In this document: positions 8,091 through 17,133 of the stretch, piece by piece
Layout: every line of letters starts with the position of its first letter
Position numbering within the stretch: the first letter of the stretch is position 1
Assembly: GCA_018222965.1 (NCBI GenBank)
Contig: JAAEZH010000038.1
Span: 1-51,781, forward strand
DNA: 51,781 nucleotides
Source: Bacteroidota bacterium
Lineage (GTDB): Bacteria; Bacteroidota; Bacteroidia; Chitinophagales; Saprospiraceae
Direction: 5' to 3'
Program-made: the position numbers and the translations under genes
Notes under the pieces: generated by a model
The model's input: the letters and a program-made list of their open reading frames with translations, nothing else
Databases searched by the model: none
What the model was told of the DNA's origin: nothing

Positions 8091-10238
8091 TTACGCAAAC
8101 TCCATATCAATGCGTCGGCGGCTCAGATCGACCTCTTTGATCGTTACCTGAACCACATCTCCCATTTTGTAAACTTTGCCGGATTTCTTTCCTTTCGCCG
8201 AAAGGCGGCTCTCCGCAATTTCAAAACGCTCATTGGTGGAATCAAAAGGCACCATGCCCTCGCATTTGCTGTCGGCCAATTCAATAAATATTCCAAAATC
8301 AATGATTCCGGAAACACGGCCTTCAAATACATCGCCGATGTGTTTTTCCATGTACTCGGCCTGCTTGTATTTGATCGATTCCCGCTCGGCAGACATCGCC
8401 CGGCGCTCCTGACTTGAAATGTGCTGACATTGTTCCTCAAGCGCCGATTTCTTCATGCGCAAAGTCTTGCCGTCAATATTTCTTTCCAGAATCCGGTGCA
8501 CCAAAACATCCGAATAGCGTCGAATTGGCGAGGTGAAGTGGGTGTAATAATCAAATCCCAATCCGTAATGCCCAATATTGTCTGAGGAGTAAGCAGCCTT
8601 AGACATGGTTCGGATAGCAATCGGTTGCAGCAGAGCCACACTGGGATCCTTCTGGGCCGCTTTCGTCATGCGATTGTAGGACTTGGCGATTTCCTCCGGA
8701 GAGCCCACATTCATATCGAAGCCGAGTTGACGGGCAAAGCGGGCTAATTCGGCTACTTTATCCGGGTCCGGCTCGTCGTGAATACGATATACAAAGGGTA
8801 TCTCCTGTTCCTGGCCGCGCTGGTGAATATAGGTAGCCACCTCGCGGTTGGCCAGCAACATAAAGTCTTCTACCAACAAATGAGCATCAAAGCGGTCTTT
8901 TACGTATACCTCAATTGGCACACCGTCTTCATCCAGTCTGAAACGCACTTCTTCCGAATCAAAATCAATGGATCCGGTATTGAAGCGCTCCTTGCGAAGT
9001 TTTTTCGCCAGGCCATTGAGCTTTCGAAGTTCTTTGGCAAAATCACCCTTGCCGGATTCAATGCCGGCCTGTGCTTCTTCGTAGGTAAATCGACGGTTTG
9101 AATGGGTTACGGTTTTTCCAAACCAGCGACTTACTAACTTGTCGCTTTTGTCAAATTCAAACACGGCTGAAAAAGTGCACTTATCTTCATTTGGACGAAG
9201 CGAACAAAGCTTGTTCGAGAGATTTTCCGGTAGCATGGGCAAAACCCGGTCCACCAGATAAACCGAAGTGGATCGTTCGAAAGCCTCTTTGTCCAGCGCA
9301 CTTCCGGGCTTAACATAATGGCTCACATCGGCAATGTGTACACCGATTTCCAGGTTTCCGTTTTCGAGATACTGAAAAGAGAGCGCGTCGTCAAAGTCCT
9401 TGGCATCAACCGGGTCGATGGTCATGGTTGGTACTTCGCGCATGTCGCGGCGGATGTTGATCTCCTGTACGGGAATTTCATCCCGAAGGTCATTGGCTTC
9501 TGCCATCACTTCCTCGCTGAATTCAAGATTGAATCCGTTGTTGATCAGGATGGCTTTCATCTCAATATCGCTGCCCCCTTGTTTTCCGAGAACGGTTGTG
9601 ACAACTCCTTCCGGATTCCGGGCTTTGGTGTTTATCCAATTGACGACCTTAACCACTACTTTATCGCCGTCTTTGGCACCCTTGGCATTTTTAGGAGACA
9701 CAAATACATCGAAGGGGATATTCATTCGGTCGGGCACTACAAATCCGTAGTTGGAAGAGAGGTTAATGGTGCCCAGGAAATGCTCTACAGAGCGCTGTAA
9801 CACTTCCAGCACCTCGCCTTCTGCACGTCCGCGTTTGGGATTTCTCCAGACGCCTACTTTTACCCGATCTCCATTGAGGGCGGTATTGAGGTGATTTGCG
9901 GAGACATAAATGTCGTTTTCAACGCCTTCGCAGACGATGAATGCGGCACCGGAGCGTGTCATATCCACATAACCCTCATAGGTTTCCAGCGGATTTCCGG
10001 CTGCTGCTCTTGATTTTAACTGGTACTTAAAGTTTTCATGCGCTTTCAATTTGCCGGAATCGACCATTTTGTCGAGGGCGTATTGAATGCTGTCTGCGTT
10101 GTTGTCGATGGTAAGTCTTTTACCGATCTGGCGTGGATTAAGTCTTTTCTTGGGATTTTCCTTGAATAGCTTTAATATCTCACTTTGTAATTTCTTGGAG
10201 CTTGATTTTTTGCCACGCTTTTTTTTGCGTTTAGTCAT
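8091..10238 (-). CDS. rnr: Ribonuclease R
   Basis: 715 residues. A lysine-rich N-terminus and winged-helix RNase R domain (about 15-80) are followed by cold-shock/OB domains and the RNB catalytic domain, whose Asp-Pro-Val-Asp-Ala-Lys-Asp-Phe-Asp-Asp-Ala motif at about residues 271-287 supplies the metal-binding aspartates. A C-terminal S1 domain (Gly-Asp-Val-Phe-Glu-Gly-Arg-Val-Ser-Gly, about 630-715) completes the architecture. Length is normal for the family. It is a processive 3'-5' exoribonuclease that degrades structured RNA and takes part in rRNA quality control. Monocistronic. A TTTCGCCGAAAGG palindrome falls in frame inside the S1 region (8193-8205), encoding Leu-Ser-Ala-Lys-Gly. Confidence 0.97.
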   Translation of the reverse strand: MTKRKKKRGKKSSSKKLQSEILKLFKENPKKRLNPRQIGKRLTIDNNADSIQYALDKMVDSGKLKAHENFKYQLKSRAAAGNPLETYEGYVDMTRSGAAFIVCEGVENDIYVSANHLNTALNGDRVKVGVWRNPKRGRAEGEVLEVLQRSVEHFLGTINLSSNYGFVVPDRMNIPFDVFVSPKNAKGAKDGDKVVVKVVNWINTKARNPEGVVTTVLGKQGGSDIEMKAILINNGFNLEFSEEVMAEANDLRDEIPVQEINIRRDMREVPTMTIDPVDAKDFDDALSFQYLENGNLEIGVHIADVSHYVKPGSALDKEAFERSTSVYLVDRVLPMLPENLSNKLCSLRPNEDKCTFSAVFEFDKSDKLVSRWFGKTVTHSNRRFTYEEAQAGIESGKGDFAKELRKLNGLAKKLRKERFNTGSIDFDSEEVRFRLDEDGVPIEVYVKDRFDAHLLVEDFMLLANREVATYIHQRGQEQEIPFVYRIHDEPDPDKVAELARFARQLGFDMNVGSPEEIAKSYNRMTKAAQKDPSVALLQPIAIRTMSKAAYSSDNIGHYGLGFDYYTHFTSPIRRYSDVLVHRILERNIDGKTLRMKKSALEEQCQHISSQERRAMSAERESIKYKQAEYMEKHIGDVFEGRVSGIIDFGIFIELADSKCEGMVPFDSTNERFEIAESRLSAKGKKSGKVYKMGDVVQVTIKEVDLSRRRIDMEFA

Positions 10239-10307
10239 AAATTTTGTCGTAATGTTTAGGTGAATTTCCTGTTTTCTGTCTGACGGGTACTGAACTCGAC
10301 CACTTTA

Positions 10308-10320
10308 TTCGCCGAAAGGC
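10308..10320. repeat. Iterated palindrome copy (TTCGCCGAAAGGC)
   Basis: Intergenic copy of the TTCGCCGAA motif between rnr and the hypothetical gene at 10389. Confidence 0.8.
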
Positions 10321-10388
10321 CAAAAAAGCTTACAAAAGAGTTCCTGAATGCGGAAAACAAGAGTGTGAAAGGTGGGAATAAATTATCG

Positions 10389-10898
10389 TTATATTTCATT
10401 TACGATTTTTCCATCGGGGAGCAATTCTAAATTGAAAGTTTTACTCCCGGAAGCTTCGTACTTAGACCGTTTATCCGGGTCGGCCTGCCCCGATACCACA
10501 TAAATTAACCAATCCTGGTCAATAGTAGCAACTGAACGAATTAACAAGCTACCATCAAAATAAGTTCCGGCTATCGATCTGCGATCTATCACCTGACTCC
10601 CGTCTTTGGTATAAGTGATCAGAACGAATTGATAATCCATCAGCGCTGCCCGCCAAAAAACCACAGCCTGAAATTCGTGGGTATCTTTGATGCGCAGGCA
10701 GGGAACAAACTCAGTAGTTTCGTCAATTTCCTTTGATTCAGTAGGCTGTATATATTGATAAACAGCCTGTACAGGCAAAGGTTCGTTTTCCTGGCTAAAG
10801 ACATGCACCGCTTCATCCGAAAGGACAACGGGGAGATCTACTTCGGGGAAGAAATCCAAAAACTGATCAAAACGTATAAATGGTGCTTTTTTTGCCAT
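10389..10898 (-). CDS. Hypothetical protein (169 aa)
   Basis: No signal peptide, membrane segment or recognised motif. The N-terminus is Met-Ala-Lys-Lys-Ala-Pro-Phe-Ile-Arg-Phe-Asp, and the body alternates short beta-type strands (Phe-Val-Leu-Ile-Thr-Tyr; Trp-Leu-Ile-Tyr-Val-Val) with charged turns, consistent with a small beta-rich cytosolic domain. Codon use and GC match the neighbouring housekeeping genes, and the ATG at 10896-10898 is the only sensible start. It sits alone between rnr and sdhC, transcribed away from sdhC. Function unknown. Confidence 0.75.
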   Translation of the reverse strand: MAKKAPFIRFDQFLDFFPEVDLPVVLSDEAVHVFSQENEPLPVQAVYQYIQPTESKEIDETTEFVPCLRIKDTHEFQAVVFWRAALMDYQFVLITYTKDGSQVIDRRSIAGTYFDGSLLIRSVATIDQDWLIYVVSGQADPDKRSKYEASGSKTFNLELLPDGKIVNEI

Positions 10899-11244
10899 GG
10901 GGCAAAGGTCGTGTCTAAAAATTAATTTTTACAGCCTCAGGCCATTTTTTAGGGCTTTCGCCGAAAAAAGAGCCGCAAAAAAGGTTCAAGAGAGGTATTA
11001 ATTTTGAACGATTCTAAATAAAAAGACAAAACCCTTCCCCTTTAATCAAAAATTGGGCAAATCTGTATTAATAGATACATTGTGAGGATATTCGCTTTGC
11101 CGGCCGCCGGCAACGGATGGGCTTATTATTTTTTGAAGCTGTAAAATACCTGCATCTGTTTAAACCACTTGAGTTACAAGCCGGAAGCAGCTTTTTACAA
11201 TTTCAATGCTCACAAACAAAAAACAAAACGATAAAGCATCAAAT
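10899..11244. other. Divergent intergenic region before sdhC
   Basis: 346 bases without a gene. It holds a copy of the iterated palindrome (GGCTTTCGCCGAA, 10953-10965), a candidate -7 box (10999-11006), and a GC-rich dyad GCCGGCCGCCGGC around 11100. Nothing else was recognised. Confidence 0.6.
10999..11006 (+). promoter_or_regulatory. Candidate -7 box for sdhCAB
   Basis: TAATTTTG matches TAnnTTTG. If used, the leader before the sdhC ATG at 11245 would be about 230 nt, leaving room for post-transcriptional control. No clear -33 element was found. Confidence 0.35.
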
Positions 11245-11994
11245 ATGAATTGGTTTACAAAATTTTTAACCTCTTCAATCGGTCAAAAGCTGATCATGAG
11301 CCTGACCGGCTTGTTTTTGATCCTGTTTTTGGTGGTTCACCTCGCCGGAAACCTGCAGCTTTTGTTCAGCGATGGAGGGGAGGCATTCAACACCTATGCC
11401 TACAAAATGACCCACAACCCGATCATTAAAACGATATCGTACGGGTTGTATGCATTAATCCTGGTCCATGCAGTTCAGGGAATCGCACTTGCCCGCAGAA
11501 ACCGGGCAGCTCGAGGCAGTAACCGCTATGCGGTAAAAGTTACCCAGGCAACCAACACCAGTTCTTTTGCAGCCAACAATATGGCTTTGCTGGGGATTTT
11601 GGTTTTGGCTTTCCTTTTTCTGCACATGGGGGATTTCTGGTGGGCGATGAAGATGAAAAACCTGCCGATGGAAACCTACGAAGGCAATTCGTATCAGGAC
11701 CTGTACGTCAAGGTTTACCTTTCTTACAAGGAACTTTGGGTAGTGATTGCCTATCTGGTAGGTCTTGTAGCGCTGGCTATTCACTTGTGGCACGGCTTCC
11801 AGTCTGCATTTCAGACACTCGGCCTGAACCACAGAAAGTATTCACCAGCGATTCGGCTTGTAGGAAAGCTTTATGCAATCCTCATTCCCGTAGCCTTTGC
11901 CATCATTCCGATCTATTTCTACTTCAGCGTAGAAATCGCAGATCCGGCACTGGCCGAACGCGTCGAGCAATACTCCTGGTGGCTCGGCCAATAA
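11245..11994 (+). CDS. sdhC: Succinate dehydrogenase cytochrome b subunit
   Basis: 249 residues from the ATG at 11245 (Met-Asn-Trp-Phe-Thr-Lys-Phe-Leu); the frame extends 13 codons upstream to an ATG at 11206, but those codons encode a polar tail unlike the family. Five hydrophobic helices and histidines at helix ends (Val-Val-His-Leu-Ala-Gly-Asn; Leu-Val-His-Ala-Val-Gln; Ala-Ile-His-Leu-Trp-His-Gly) fit the single-subunit di-heme anchor of type B succinate:quinone oxidoreductases, which pass electrons to menaquinone. It is the first gene of sdhCAB; sdhA starts 36 bases after its stop. Confidence 0.95.
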   Translation: MNWFTKFLTSSIGQKLIMSLTGLFLILFLVVHLAGNLQLLFSDGGEAFNTYAYKMTHNPIIKTISYGLYALILVHAVQGIALARRNRAARGSNRYAVKVTQATNTSSFAANNMALLGILVLAFLFLHMGDFWWAMKMKNLPMETYEGNSYQDLYVKVYLSYKELWVVIAYLVGLVALAIHLWHGFQSAFQTLGLNHRKYSPAIRLVGKLYAILIPVAFAIIPIYFYFSVEIADPALAERVEQYSWWLGQ

Positions 11995-12030
11995 TTTCTT
12001 CTTAATCAAAAACCAACATAAATACCTGTT

Positions 12031-14031
12031 ATGTTAGACGGAAAAGTTCCTGCCGGTCCCCTGACTGAAAAATGGCAAAATTACCGCGGTACCATGCCGC
12101 TGGTTGCTCCCAACAACAAACGACGGTTGGAGGTAATCGTTGTAGGTTCCGGTCTTGCCGGAGCTTCAGCAGCTGCCACTCTTGGGGAGCTCGGATATAA
12201 TGTAAAATGTTTCACTTTCCACGATAGCCCGCGACGGGCACACTCCATTGCTGCACAGGGAGGTATCAACGCAGCTAAAAATTATCAAAACGACGGTGAT
12301 AGTGTTTATCGCCTCTTTTACGATACCATCAAAGGGGGCGACTACCGTTCCCGCGAATCCAACGTATACCGCCTCGCTGAGGTTAGTACAAATATCATCG
12401 ACCAGGCCGTTGCTCAGGGTGTGCCTTTCGCACGCGAGTACGGCGGACTGCTTGCCAACCGTTCTTTCGGTGGGGTTCAGGTGAGTCGTACGTTCTATGC
12501 CCGCGGTCAAACCGGACAGCAACTATTGCTGGGTGCTTACTCTTCCCTTTCGCGGCAGATCACCCTCGGTACGGTTCAAATGTACAACCGCCACGAGATG
12601 ATGGATGTAGTCAAGGTTGATGGTAAAGCACGAGGCATCATTGCCCGCAACCTGCTTACCGGAAAACTGGAGCGCCACGCTGCGCACTGTGTGATCCTCG
12701 CAAGCGGTGGTTATGGGAATGTGTTCTACCTGTCAACAAATGCGATGATGTCTAACGCATCTGCCGCCTGGCGTGCGGTGCGTCGCGGCGCATTGATGGC
12801 AAACCCTTGTTTCACGCAGATTCACCCGACCTGTATTCCGGTTTCGGGCGATTATCAGTCGAAGCTGACCCTCATGTCTGAGAGTTTGCGTAACGACGGT
12901 CGCGTGTGGGTACCCAAACACATGAAAGATGTGGAAGCGGTCCGCGCCGGAACGCTGAAACCAACAGATATAAAAGAAGAAGATCGCGATTACTACCTCG
13001 AGCGTCGCTACCCGGCCTTTGGCAACCTGGTTCCACGTGACGTGGCATCCCGGGCAGCTAAACAAGCCTGCGACGAAGGAAGAGGGGTAAACAAAACCGG
13101 TCTGGCTGTTTATCTCGACTTTGCTGACGCTTATGAGCGATATGGCAAATCGGAAGCCAATGCCCACGGCATTCAAAATCCAAGTAAGGAGAAAATCCTC
13201 GAACTCGGACGAAAAGTCGTGGAAAACAAATACGGCAACCTCTTCGAGATGTACGAAAAGATCACTGGTGAGAACCCATATCACACACCGATGATGATCT
13301 ATCCGGCAGTACACTATACCATGGGTGGTTTGTGGGTTGATTACAACCTCGAAACAAATGTTCCCGGACTTTTTGCCCTGGGAGAAGCCAACTTCTCCGA
13401 TCACGGTGCCAACCGCCTCGGTGCTTCTGCTTTGATGCAGGGGCTCGCAGACGGATACTTTGTGATCCCTTATACAGTCGGTACATTCCTTTCCAAAGAG
13501 ATTCGTACGCCACAGATCGATCCGAATGATGAAGCATTCGCGAAAGCGGAAAAAGCAGTATCTGATCGCATCGACGAATTGTTTAAAATCAATGGCTCCC
13601 AATCTGTGGAGAGTTTCCACCGTCGACTGGGTAAGATCATGTGGGACTACTGCGGTATGTCGCGTAGTGCAGAAGGTTTGGAGAAAGCCCGGAAGATGGT
13701 ACGCGAATTGCGCGAAGAATTCTACAAAGATGTATATGTGCCAGGTTCTGCCGATGAGTATAATCCGGAACTGGAGAAAGCGCATCGCGTAGCTGATTTC
13801 CTCGAACTGGGTGAAATGATGATCGTAGACGCACACGACCGCAACGAAAGCTGTGGCGGGCACTTCCGTGAAGAATATCAAACCGAAGACGGGGAAGCCC
13901 TTCGCCGGGATGATGAGTACACCTATGTAGCTGCCTGGGAATGGGCCGATCCAAAGGCCGGAGATCCTGTCCTCCACAAGGAAGATCTCACCTTCGAAAA
14001 TGTAGAACTCAAAACACGGAGTTACAAATAA
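12031..14031 (+). CDS. sdhA: Succinate dehydrogenase / fumarate reductase flavoprotein subunit
   Basis: 666 residues. An FAD Rossmann motif (Gly-Ser-Gly-Leu-Ala-Gly-Ala-Ser) is followed by [14 protein letters not shown], where the His is the covalent FAD attachment site. [15 protein letters not shown] and [10 protein letters not shown] are family signatures of the type B enzyme. It oxidises succinate to fumarate at the cytosolic face of the inner membrane. Second gene of the operon; sdhB follows after 64 bases. A 414-residue open frame on the opposite strand is a coding shadow. Confidence 0.97.
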   Translation: MLDGKVPAGPLTEKWQNYRGTMPLVAPNNKRRLEVIVVGSGLAGASAAATLGELGYNVKCFTFHDSPRRAHSIAAQGGINAAKNYQNDGDSVYRLFYDTIKGGDYRSRESNVYRLAEVSTNIIDQAVAQGVPFAREYGGLLANRSFGGVQVSRTFYARGQTGQQLLLGAYSSLSRQITLGTVQMYNRHEMMDVVKVDGKARGIIARNLLTGKLERHAAHCVILASGGYGNVFYLSTNAMMSNASAAWRAVRRGALMANPCFTQIHPTCIPVSGDYQSKLTLMSESLRNDGRVWVPKHMKDVEAVRAGTLKPTDIKEEDRDYYLERRYPAFGNLVPRDVASRAAKQACDEGRGVNKTGLAVYLDFADAYERYGKSEANAHGIQNPSKEKILELGRKVVENKYGNLFEMYEKITGENPYHTPMMIYPAVHYTMGGLWVDYNLETNVPGLFALGEANFSDHGANRLGASALMQGLADGYFVIPYTVGTFLSKEIRTPQIDPNDEAFAKAEKAVSDRIDELFKINGSQSVESFHRRLGKIMWDYCGMSRSAEGLEKARKMVRELREEFYKDVYVPGSADEYNPELEKAHRVADFLELGEMMIVDAHDRNESCGGHFREEYQTEDGEALRRDDEYTYVAAWEWADPKAGDPVLHKEDLTFENVELKTRSYK

Positions 14032-14062
14032 TCGAAGGAGCCGGATTATTAATTAACAGGAA

Positions 14063-14075
14063 TTCGCCGAAAGGC
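14063..14075. repeat. Iterated palindrome copy between sdhA and sdhB
   Basis: TTCGCCGAAAGGC within the 64-base sdhA-sdhB gap, so it is transcribed inside the operon. Confidence 0.8.
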
Positions 14076-14095
14076 ACTCCATAAACTGGAACAAA

Positions 14096-14851
14096 ATGAA
14101 ACTTAAGCTCAAAATTTGGCGCCAGAAAAACCAGGACTCAAAAGGAACCTTTGAGACCTATAATGTGGAAGCCAATGAACATATGTCCTTCCTGGAGATG
14201 CTGGATGTTCTAAATGAAGATCTCATCTCCAAAAAACAGGAGCCGGTTGTTTTCGAACACGACTGCCGCGAAGGTATCTGTGGTACCTGCAGTATGGTGA
14301 TCAACGGGCATCCGCACGGTCCCAATGCCGGAACCACTGCCTGCCAGTTGCACATGCGCTACTTTAATGATGGGGATACTATTACGGTTGAGCCATTCCG
14401 CGCTGCAGCATTTCCGGTAATGAAAGACCTGGCGGTAGACCGCTCGGCATTCGACCGCATCATTCAGGCTGGCGGATACATTTCGGTAAACACCGGACAA
14501 GCGGTGGATGCCAATGCGATCCCGGTAGAACAGGTAGATGCTGCTGAAGCATTCGACGCTGCGACCTGTATCGGTTGCGGGGCCTGTGTAGCGGCTTGTC
14601 CAAACGCATCAGCTATGCTCTTTACTTCTGCCAAAGTGGCCCACCTGGCAAAGCTGCCACAGGGACAGGTAGAAGAACAACAGCGCGTGCTCGACATGGT
14701 GAAGCAAATGGATGATGAAGGATTCGGACGCTGCTCAAATGTAACAGCCTGTGAAGCTGAATGTCCGAAGGGCATTTCCATTGATAATATTGCACTTCTC
14801 AACCGGAAGTACTTTGCTGCTTCCATCGGTTCGGAGAAACAAGCTCAATAA
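14096..14851 (+). CDS. sdhB: Succinate dehydrogenase iron-sulfur subunit
   Basis: 251 residues with three cluster-binding regions: [10 protein letters not shown] and a later Ala-Cys-Gln for the plant-type 2Fe-2S centre, then Cys-Ile-Gly-Cys-Gly-Ala-Cys-xxx-Cys-Pro, and Cys-Ser-Asn-xxx-Cys-Glu-Ala-Glu-Cys-Pro for the 4Fe-4S and 3Fe-4S centres. It transfers electrons from SdhA to the haems of SdhC. Last gene of sdhCAB, followed by a strong terminator at 14872-14907. Confidence 0.97.
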   Translation: MKLKLKIWRQKNQDSKGTFETYNVEANEHMSFLEMLDVLNEDLISKKQEPVVFEHDCREGICGTCSMVINGHPHGPNAGTTACQLHMRYFNDGDTITVEPFRAAAFPVMKDLAVDRSAFDRIIQAGGYISVNTGQAVDANAIPVEQVDAAEAFDAATCIGCGACVAACPNASAMLFTSAKVAHLAKLPQGQVEEQQRVLDMVKQMDDEGFGRCSNVTACEAECPKGISIDNIALLNRKYFAASIGSEKQAQ

Positions 14852-14871
14852 TATTTGCTTTGATTGATATG

Positions 14872-14907
14872 AAAGCCCGCTATCCGGAAGGAAGCGGGCT
14901 TTTTTTA
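14872..14907 (+). terminator. Terminator of sdhCAB
   Basis: AGCCCGCT (14874-14881) pairs perfectly with AGCGGGCT (14893-14900) around an 11-nt loop, followed by eight T. Confidence 0.9.
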
Positions 14908-14926
14908 TTGGTTAAAGGTCTTAACT

Positions 14927-14975
14927 CGACATGACATGTCGGGTCACATGTCATGTCACGTCACATGTCATGTCA
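14927..14975. repeat. Clustered ACATGTCA dyads and 16-bp direct repeat
   Basis: CGACATG-A-CATGTCG (14927-14941) is a perfect inverted repeat. GTCACATGTCATGTCA occurs twice (14943-14958 and 14960-14975) with a 17-bp period. Every half-site is a version of TGACATGT/ACATGTCA. The array lies between the sdh terminator and the 3' end of the convergent amidoligase operon. Confidence 0.8.
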
Positions 14976-14980
14976 AGTAT

Positions 14981-16171
14981 CTACTCCTCAAAAAATCCAA
15001 CACTCCCCCCTACCCAGGTCTTATCTTTATTGTAGCGAACACCAACCATCTGTCCCTTGCTCAATCGAGCCAGGTTATTGACAATCACAGGGCGAGGAGC
15101 TCCCTCATCCCATAGCATCAGCATACGGATTTCACACTTGGCTGGTCCATCAGGAGTGTCTACAACACCGGCGTATTCAACTTTCTTTTGAAGGATATAA
15201 TTTTCCGGATCTTCGATACTCTCCAGATCGTACTGGTTGAGGTTGATGATCACCCCCGTTCCTGCAAAAGAATAAAGTGGTTTGAGTACATAATTGTGCA
15301 GATCATCCGGAAATTTGTCGAGCTTATTCAAAAAGCGGGACTCGGGTACATACTGACTTTTCAGGAGAGGAAGCGTAAACTTACTGATTCGGAAAAACCA
15401 GTTGGGATGGCCAATCCACTCTACATTATGATGCTTGGTAAAGAAAAATTCCCGCTTCAGATCGTCGCGGCGAATGAGCTCATCAAAAATCACCCGATTG
15501 AAGATCCGATGAACCTGAATTTTCCGTCCGTCTTTAATGTAAAATACATCATCGCCAGTCACCTTTAACTCTGATACACACAGGTATTCTACCCCCAATA
15601 AGGCTTTACAGGCAACAAAGTCGATTTCGGTAACTTGTTGGTGCGGTTCCACCTCCAGCAAAATTACATTTTCCGGATCGTGACCACCTAGGATAATGCG
15701 GCGCAAATGCTCGATGTAAGCTTCCGTATCATAATCCCCAAACAAGTGGGTATAATTCTCCGGAATATCGTAGTTAGCCCGATAGGCACGCGCTACCAAA
15801 TCCTGAAAAAAATACAGCGAGGGGAACCCCTGTACCTCGATTAGCTGTGGCGTAAGTTCGCCATTTTCATCGCGACAGATTCCAAAATCCATCTGTAGGA
15901 AAGTGGTATGGGGCGTCTCGTCGGGCACTTCCTGCCCATGCAAAACCGCTTCTTTGGTTAGTTCCTTAAAGTCCGGACGAACCAATACATCGGTGATTTC
16001 TTCACAGGCCTCATAAAGCTTTCGACGCAAGTCGCGAGAAACAAACACAGGGGTTTCGGCGATCCGGAAGGGCGCCCGATAATGGTATTGACCGGCGACC
16101 CAATCCTGTAGGGCCGCATACTTCTGGTCTGAAAATTCAGCATTGAATTTCTGACGGAGCGTACTAATCAT
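14981..16171 (-). CDS. ATP-grasp-like carboxylate ligase (second ligase of the operon)
   Basis: 396 residues, cytosolic. The C-terminal 130 residues look like an ATP-grasp fold: Val-Leu-Lys-Pro-Leu-Tyr-Ser-Phe-Ala-Gly-Thr-Gly-Val resembles the lysine/glycine-loop strand; Tyr-Ile-Leu-Gln-Lys-Lys-Val the adenine-contact strand; Cys-Glu-Ile-Arg-Met-Leu and Val-Asn-Asn-Leu-Ala-Arg-Leu the metal/phosphate-binding strands. The N-terminal half holds Asp-Phe-Gly-Ile-Cys-Arg-Asp-xxx-Gly-Glu-Leu and Leu-Ile-Glu-Val-Gln-Gly-Phe-Pro-Ser-Leu, like the substrate-side domain of glutathionylspermidine-synthetase relatives. Recognition is by pattern only. It is the last gene of a four-gene operon, 53 bases after the amidotransferase; with a RimK-like ligase in the same operon it suggests two successive ATP-dependent amide or peptide bond formations. 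Confidence 0.65.
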   Translation of the reverse strand: MISTLRQKFNAEFSDQKYAALQDWVAGQYHYRAPFRIAETPVFVSRDLRRKLYEACEEITDVLVRPDFKELTKEAVLHGQEVPDETPHTTFLQMDFGICRDENGELTPQLIEVQGFPSLYFFQDLVARAYRANYDIPENYTHLFGDYDTEAYIEHLRRIILGGHDPENVILLEVEPHQQVTEIDFVACKALLGVEYLCVSELKVTGDDVFYIKDGRKIQVHRIFNRVIFDELIRRDDLKREFFFTKHHNVEWIGHPNWFFRISKFTLPLLKSQYVPESRFLNKLDKFPDDLHNYVLKPLYSFAGTGVIINLNQYDLESIEDPENYILQKKVEYAGVVDTPDGPAKCEIRMLMLWDEGAPRPVIVNNLARLSKGQMVGVRYNKDKTWVGGSVGFFEE

Positions 16172-16224
16172 AGCAGGCTTGTTTGTGGCTTCCTTGGTTG
16201 GGCTAAATACAGGCTTTAGACGGA

Positions 16225-17052
16225 TTAACCGGGAACAGTCACCGGATTATCCTTTAATTTTTTTATCGACTGAAAGATAAATTCAGGCAGGATCGTATCA
16301 TGCGTAAGCTGAATCATATCCGGGTGGCTCAGGTCACGGATCATGCGGGCATATTTATCTTTGCCATGCTCATTGATCACCTGGACCATCCGGGACTCTT
16401 CCTGAAAATATTTCATCATACTGGAAGGATCTGCTTCCGGGTGAAATTGAACTCCCAGCATCTCCTCTGAAAACCGAACGGCCATGATTGCCCGCTCATA
16501 AGGTACATGCGGACGAATCTTTTCCAGCGCAAGTATCTCCGCTCCCATCTCGTTAAACCGATCCAGGTTTGGCTGTATGAGTTGATAATCCCGAAAATCA
16601 GCCGCGCAAAACGGGTTGGGCAATTGCCCCAATACCGGATCTTCCAGAGCAGTATCTGTCAGGTAAACCGGGAAAGTTCCAAAACTCATAGACTTCCGCG
16701 CCTCTACAGATCCCAACCCAAAATGATGACAGGCCATCTGGAAAGAGTGGCAGATAAGGAAGGCATACTTTTTAGGGCCAATACCTTCTTCATTCGAATA
16801 CCAAATCTCATCAAACAGGCAATTTAAAGCCACATCCCACTTTCCATCACCGTCCAGAGGATTTCCAGGTCCACCAGTGAAAATGAAAATATCATAATCT
16901 TCCACGGCAGGCACTTCCATTTCCTGACGGAGATTAAATACCTTCCAGCTCAGATCATCCTGAAAGCTGTCTACAATATCCTTTATGCAACGCATTCCCT
17001 GATTGGGCACACCATTGTACAAATCTATGACAGCAAGACGAATAGGTTCCAT
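16225..17052 (-). CDS. Class I glutamine amidotransferase domain protein
   Basis: 275 residues with a complete GATase class I triad: nucleophile Cys101 in Phe-Leu-Ile-Cys-His-Ser-Phe, and His204 and Glu206 in Gly-Val-Gln-Phe-His-Pro-Glu-Ala-Asp. The oxyanion loop Thr-Gly-Gly-Pro-Gly-Asn-Pro is at about residues 59-65. It should hydrolyse glutamine (or a gamma-glutamyl amide) and either deliver ammonia to a ligase partner or cleave gamma-glutamyl conjugates like PuuD. It has no fused synthase domain, so its partner is probably one of the two ATP-grasp proteins flanking it. A copy of the iterated palindrome (17075-17087) lies in the 81-base gap upstream. Confidence 0.88.
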   Translation of the reverse strand: MEPIRLAVIDLYNGVPNQGMRCIKDIVDSFQDDLSWKVFNLRQEMEVPAVEDYDIFIFTGGPGNPLDGDGKWDVALNCLFDEIWYSNEEGIGPKKYAFLICHSFQMACHHFGLGSVEARKSMSFGTFPVYLTDTALEDPVLGQLPNPFCAADFRDYQLIQPNLDRFNEMGAEILALEKIRPHVPYERAIMAVRFSEEMLGVQFHPEADPSSMMKYFQEESRMVQVINEHGKDKYARMIRDLSHPDMIQLTHDTILPEFIFQSIKKLKDNPVTVPG

Positions 17053-17074
17053 ATTTCTTTACTCCTCATTTTCT

Positions 17075-17087
17075 GGCTTTCGCCGAA
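17075..17087. repeat. Iterated palindrome copy inside the amidoligase operon
   Basis: GGCTTTCGCCGAA in the gap between the ATP-grasp and amidotransferase genes. Confidence 0.8.
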
Positions 17088-17133
17088 TGGCGCTACGTTC
17101 CGGATAAAACCGGAACAACTGCAGGCATTCGGT

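Noticed and set aside
9318-9800. 160-codon plus-strand frame inside rnr
   Set aside because: Antisense shadow of the RNase R catalytic domain.
12733-13977. 414-codon open frame antisense to sdhA
   Set aside because: It is the shadow of a strongly biased, GC-rich coding sequence; its product has no recognisable domain and sdhA is certain on the plus strand.
14927-14975. CRISPR array
   Set aside because: Only two repeats of 16 bp with a 1-bp gap and nested dyads; no spacers and no cas genes nearby.
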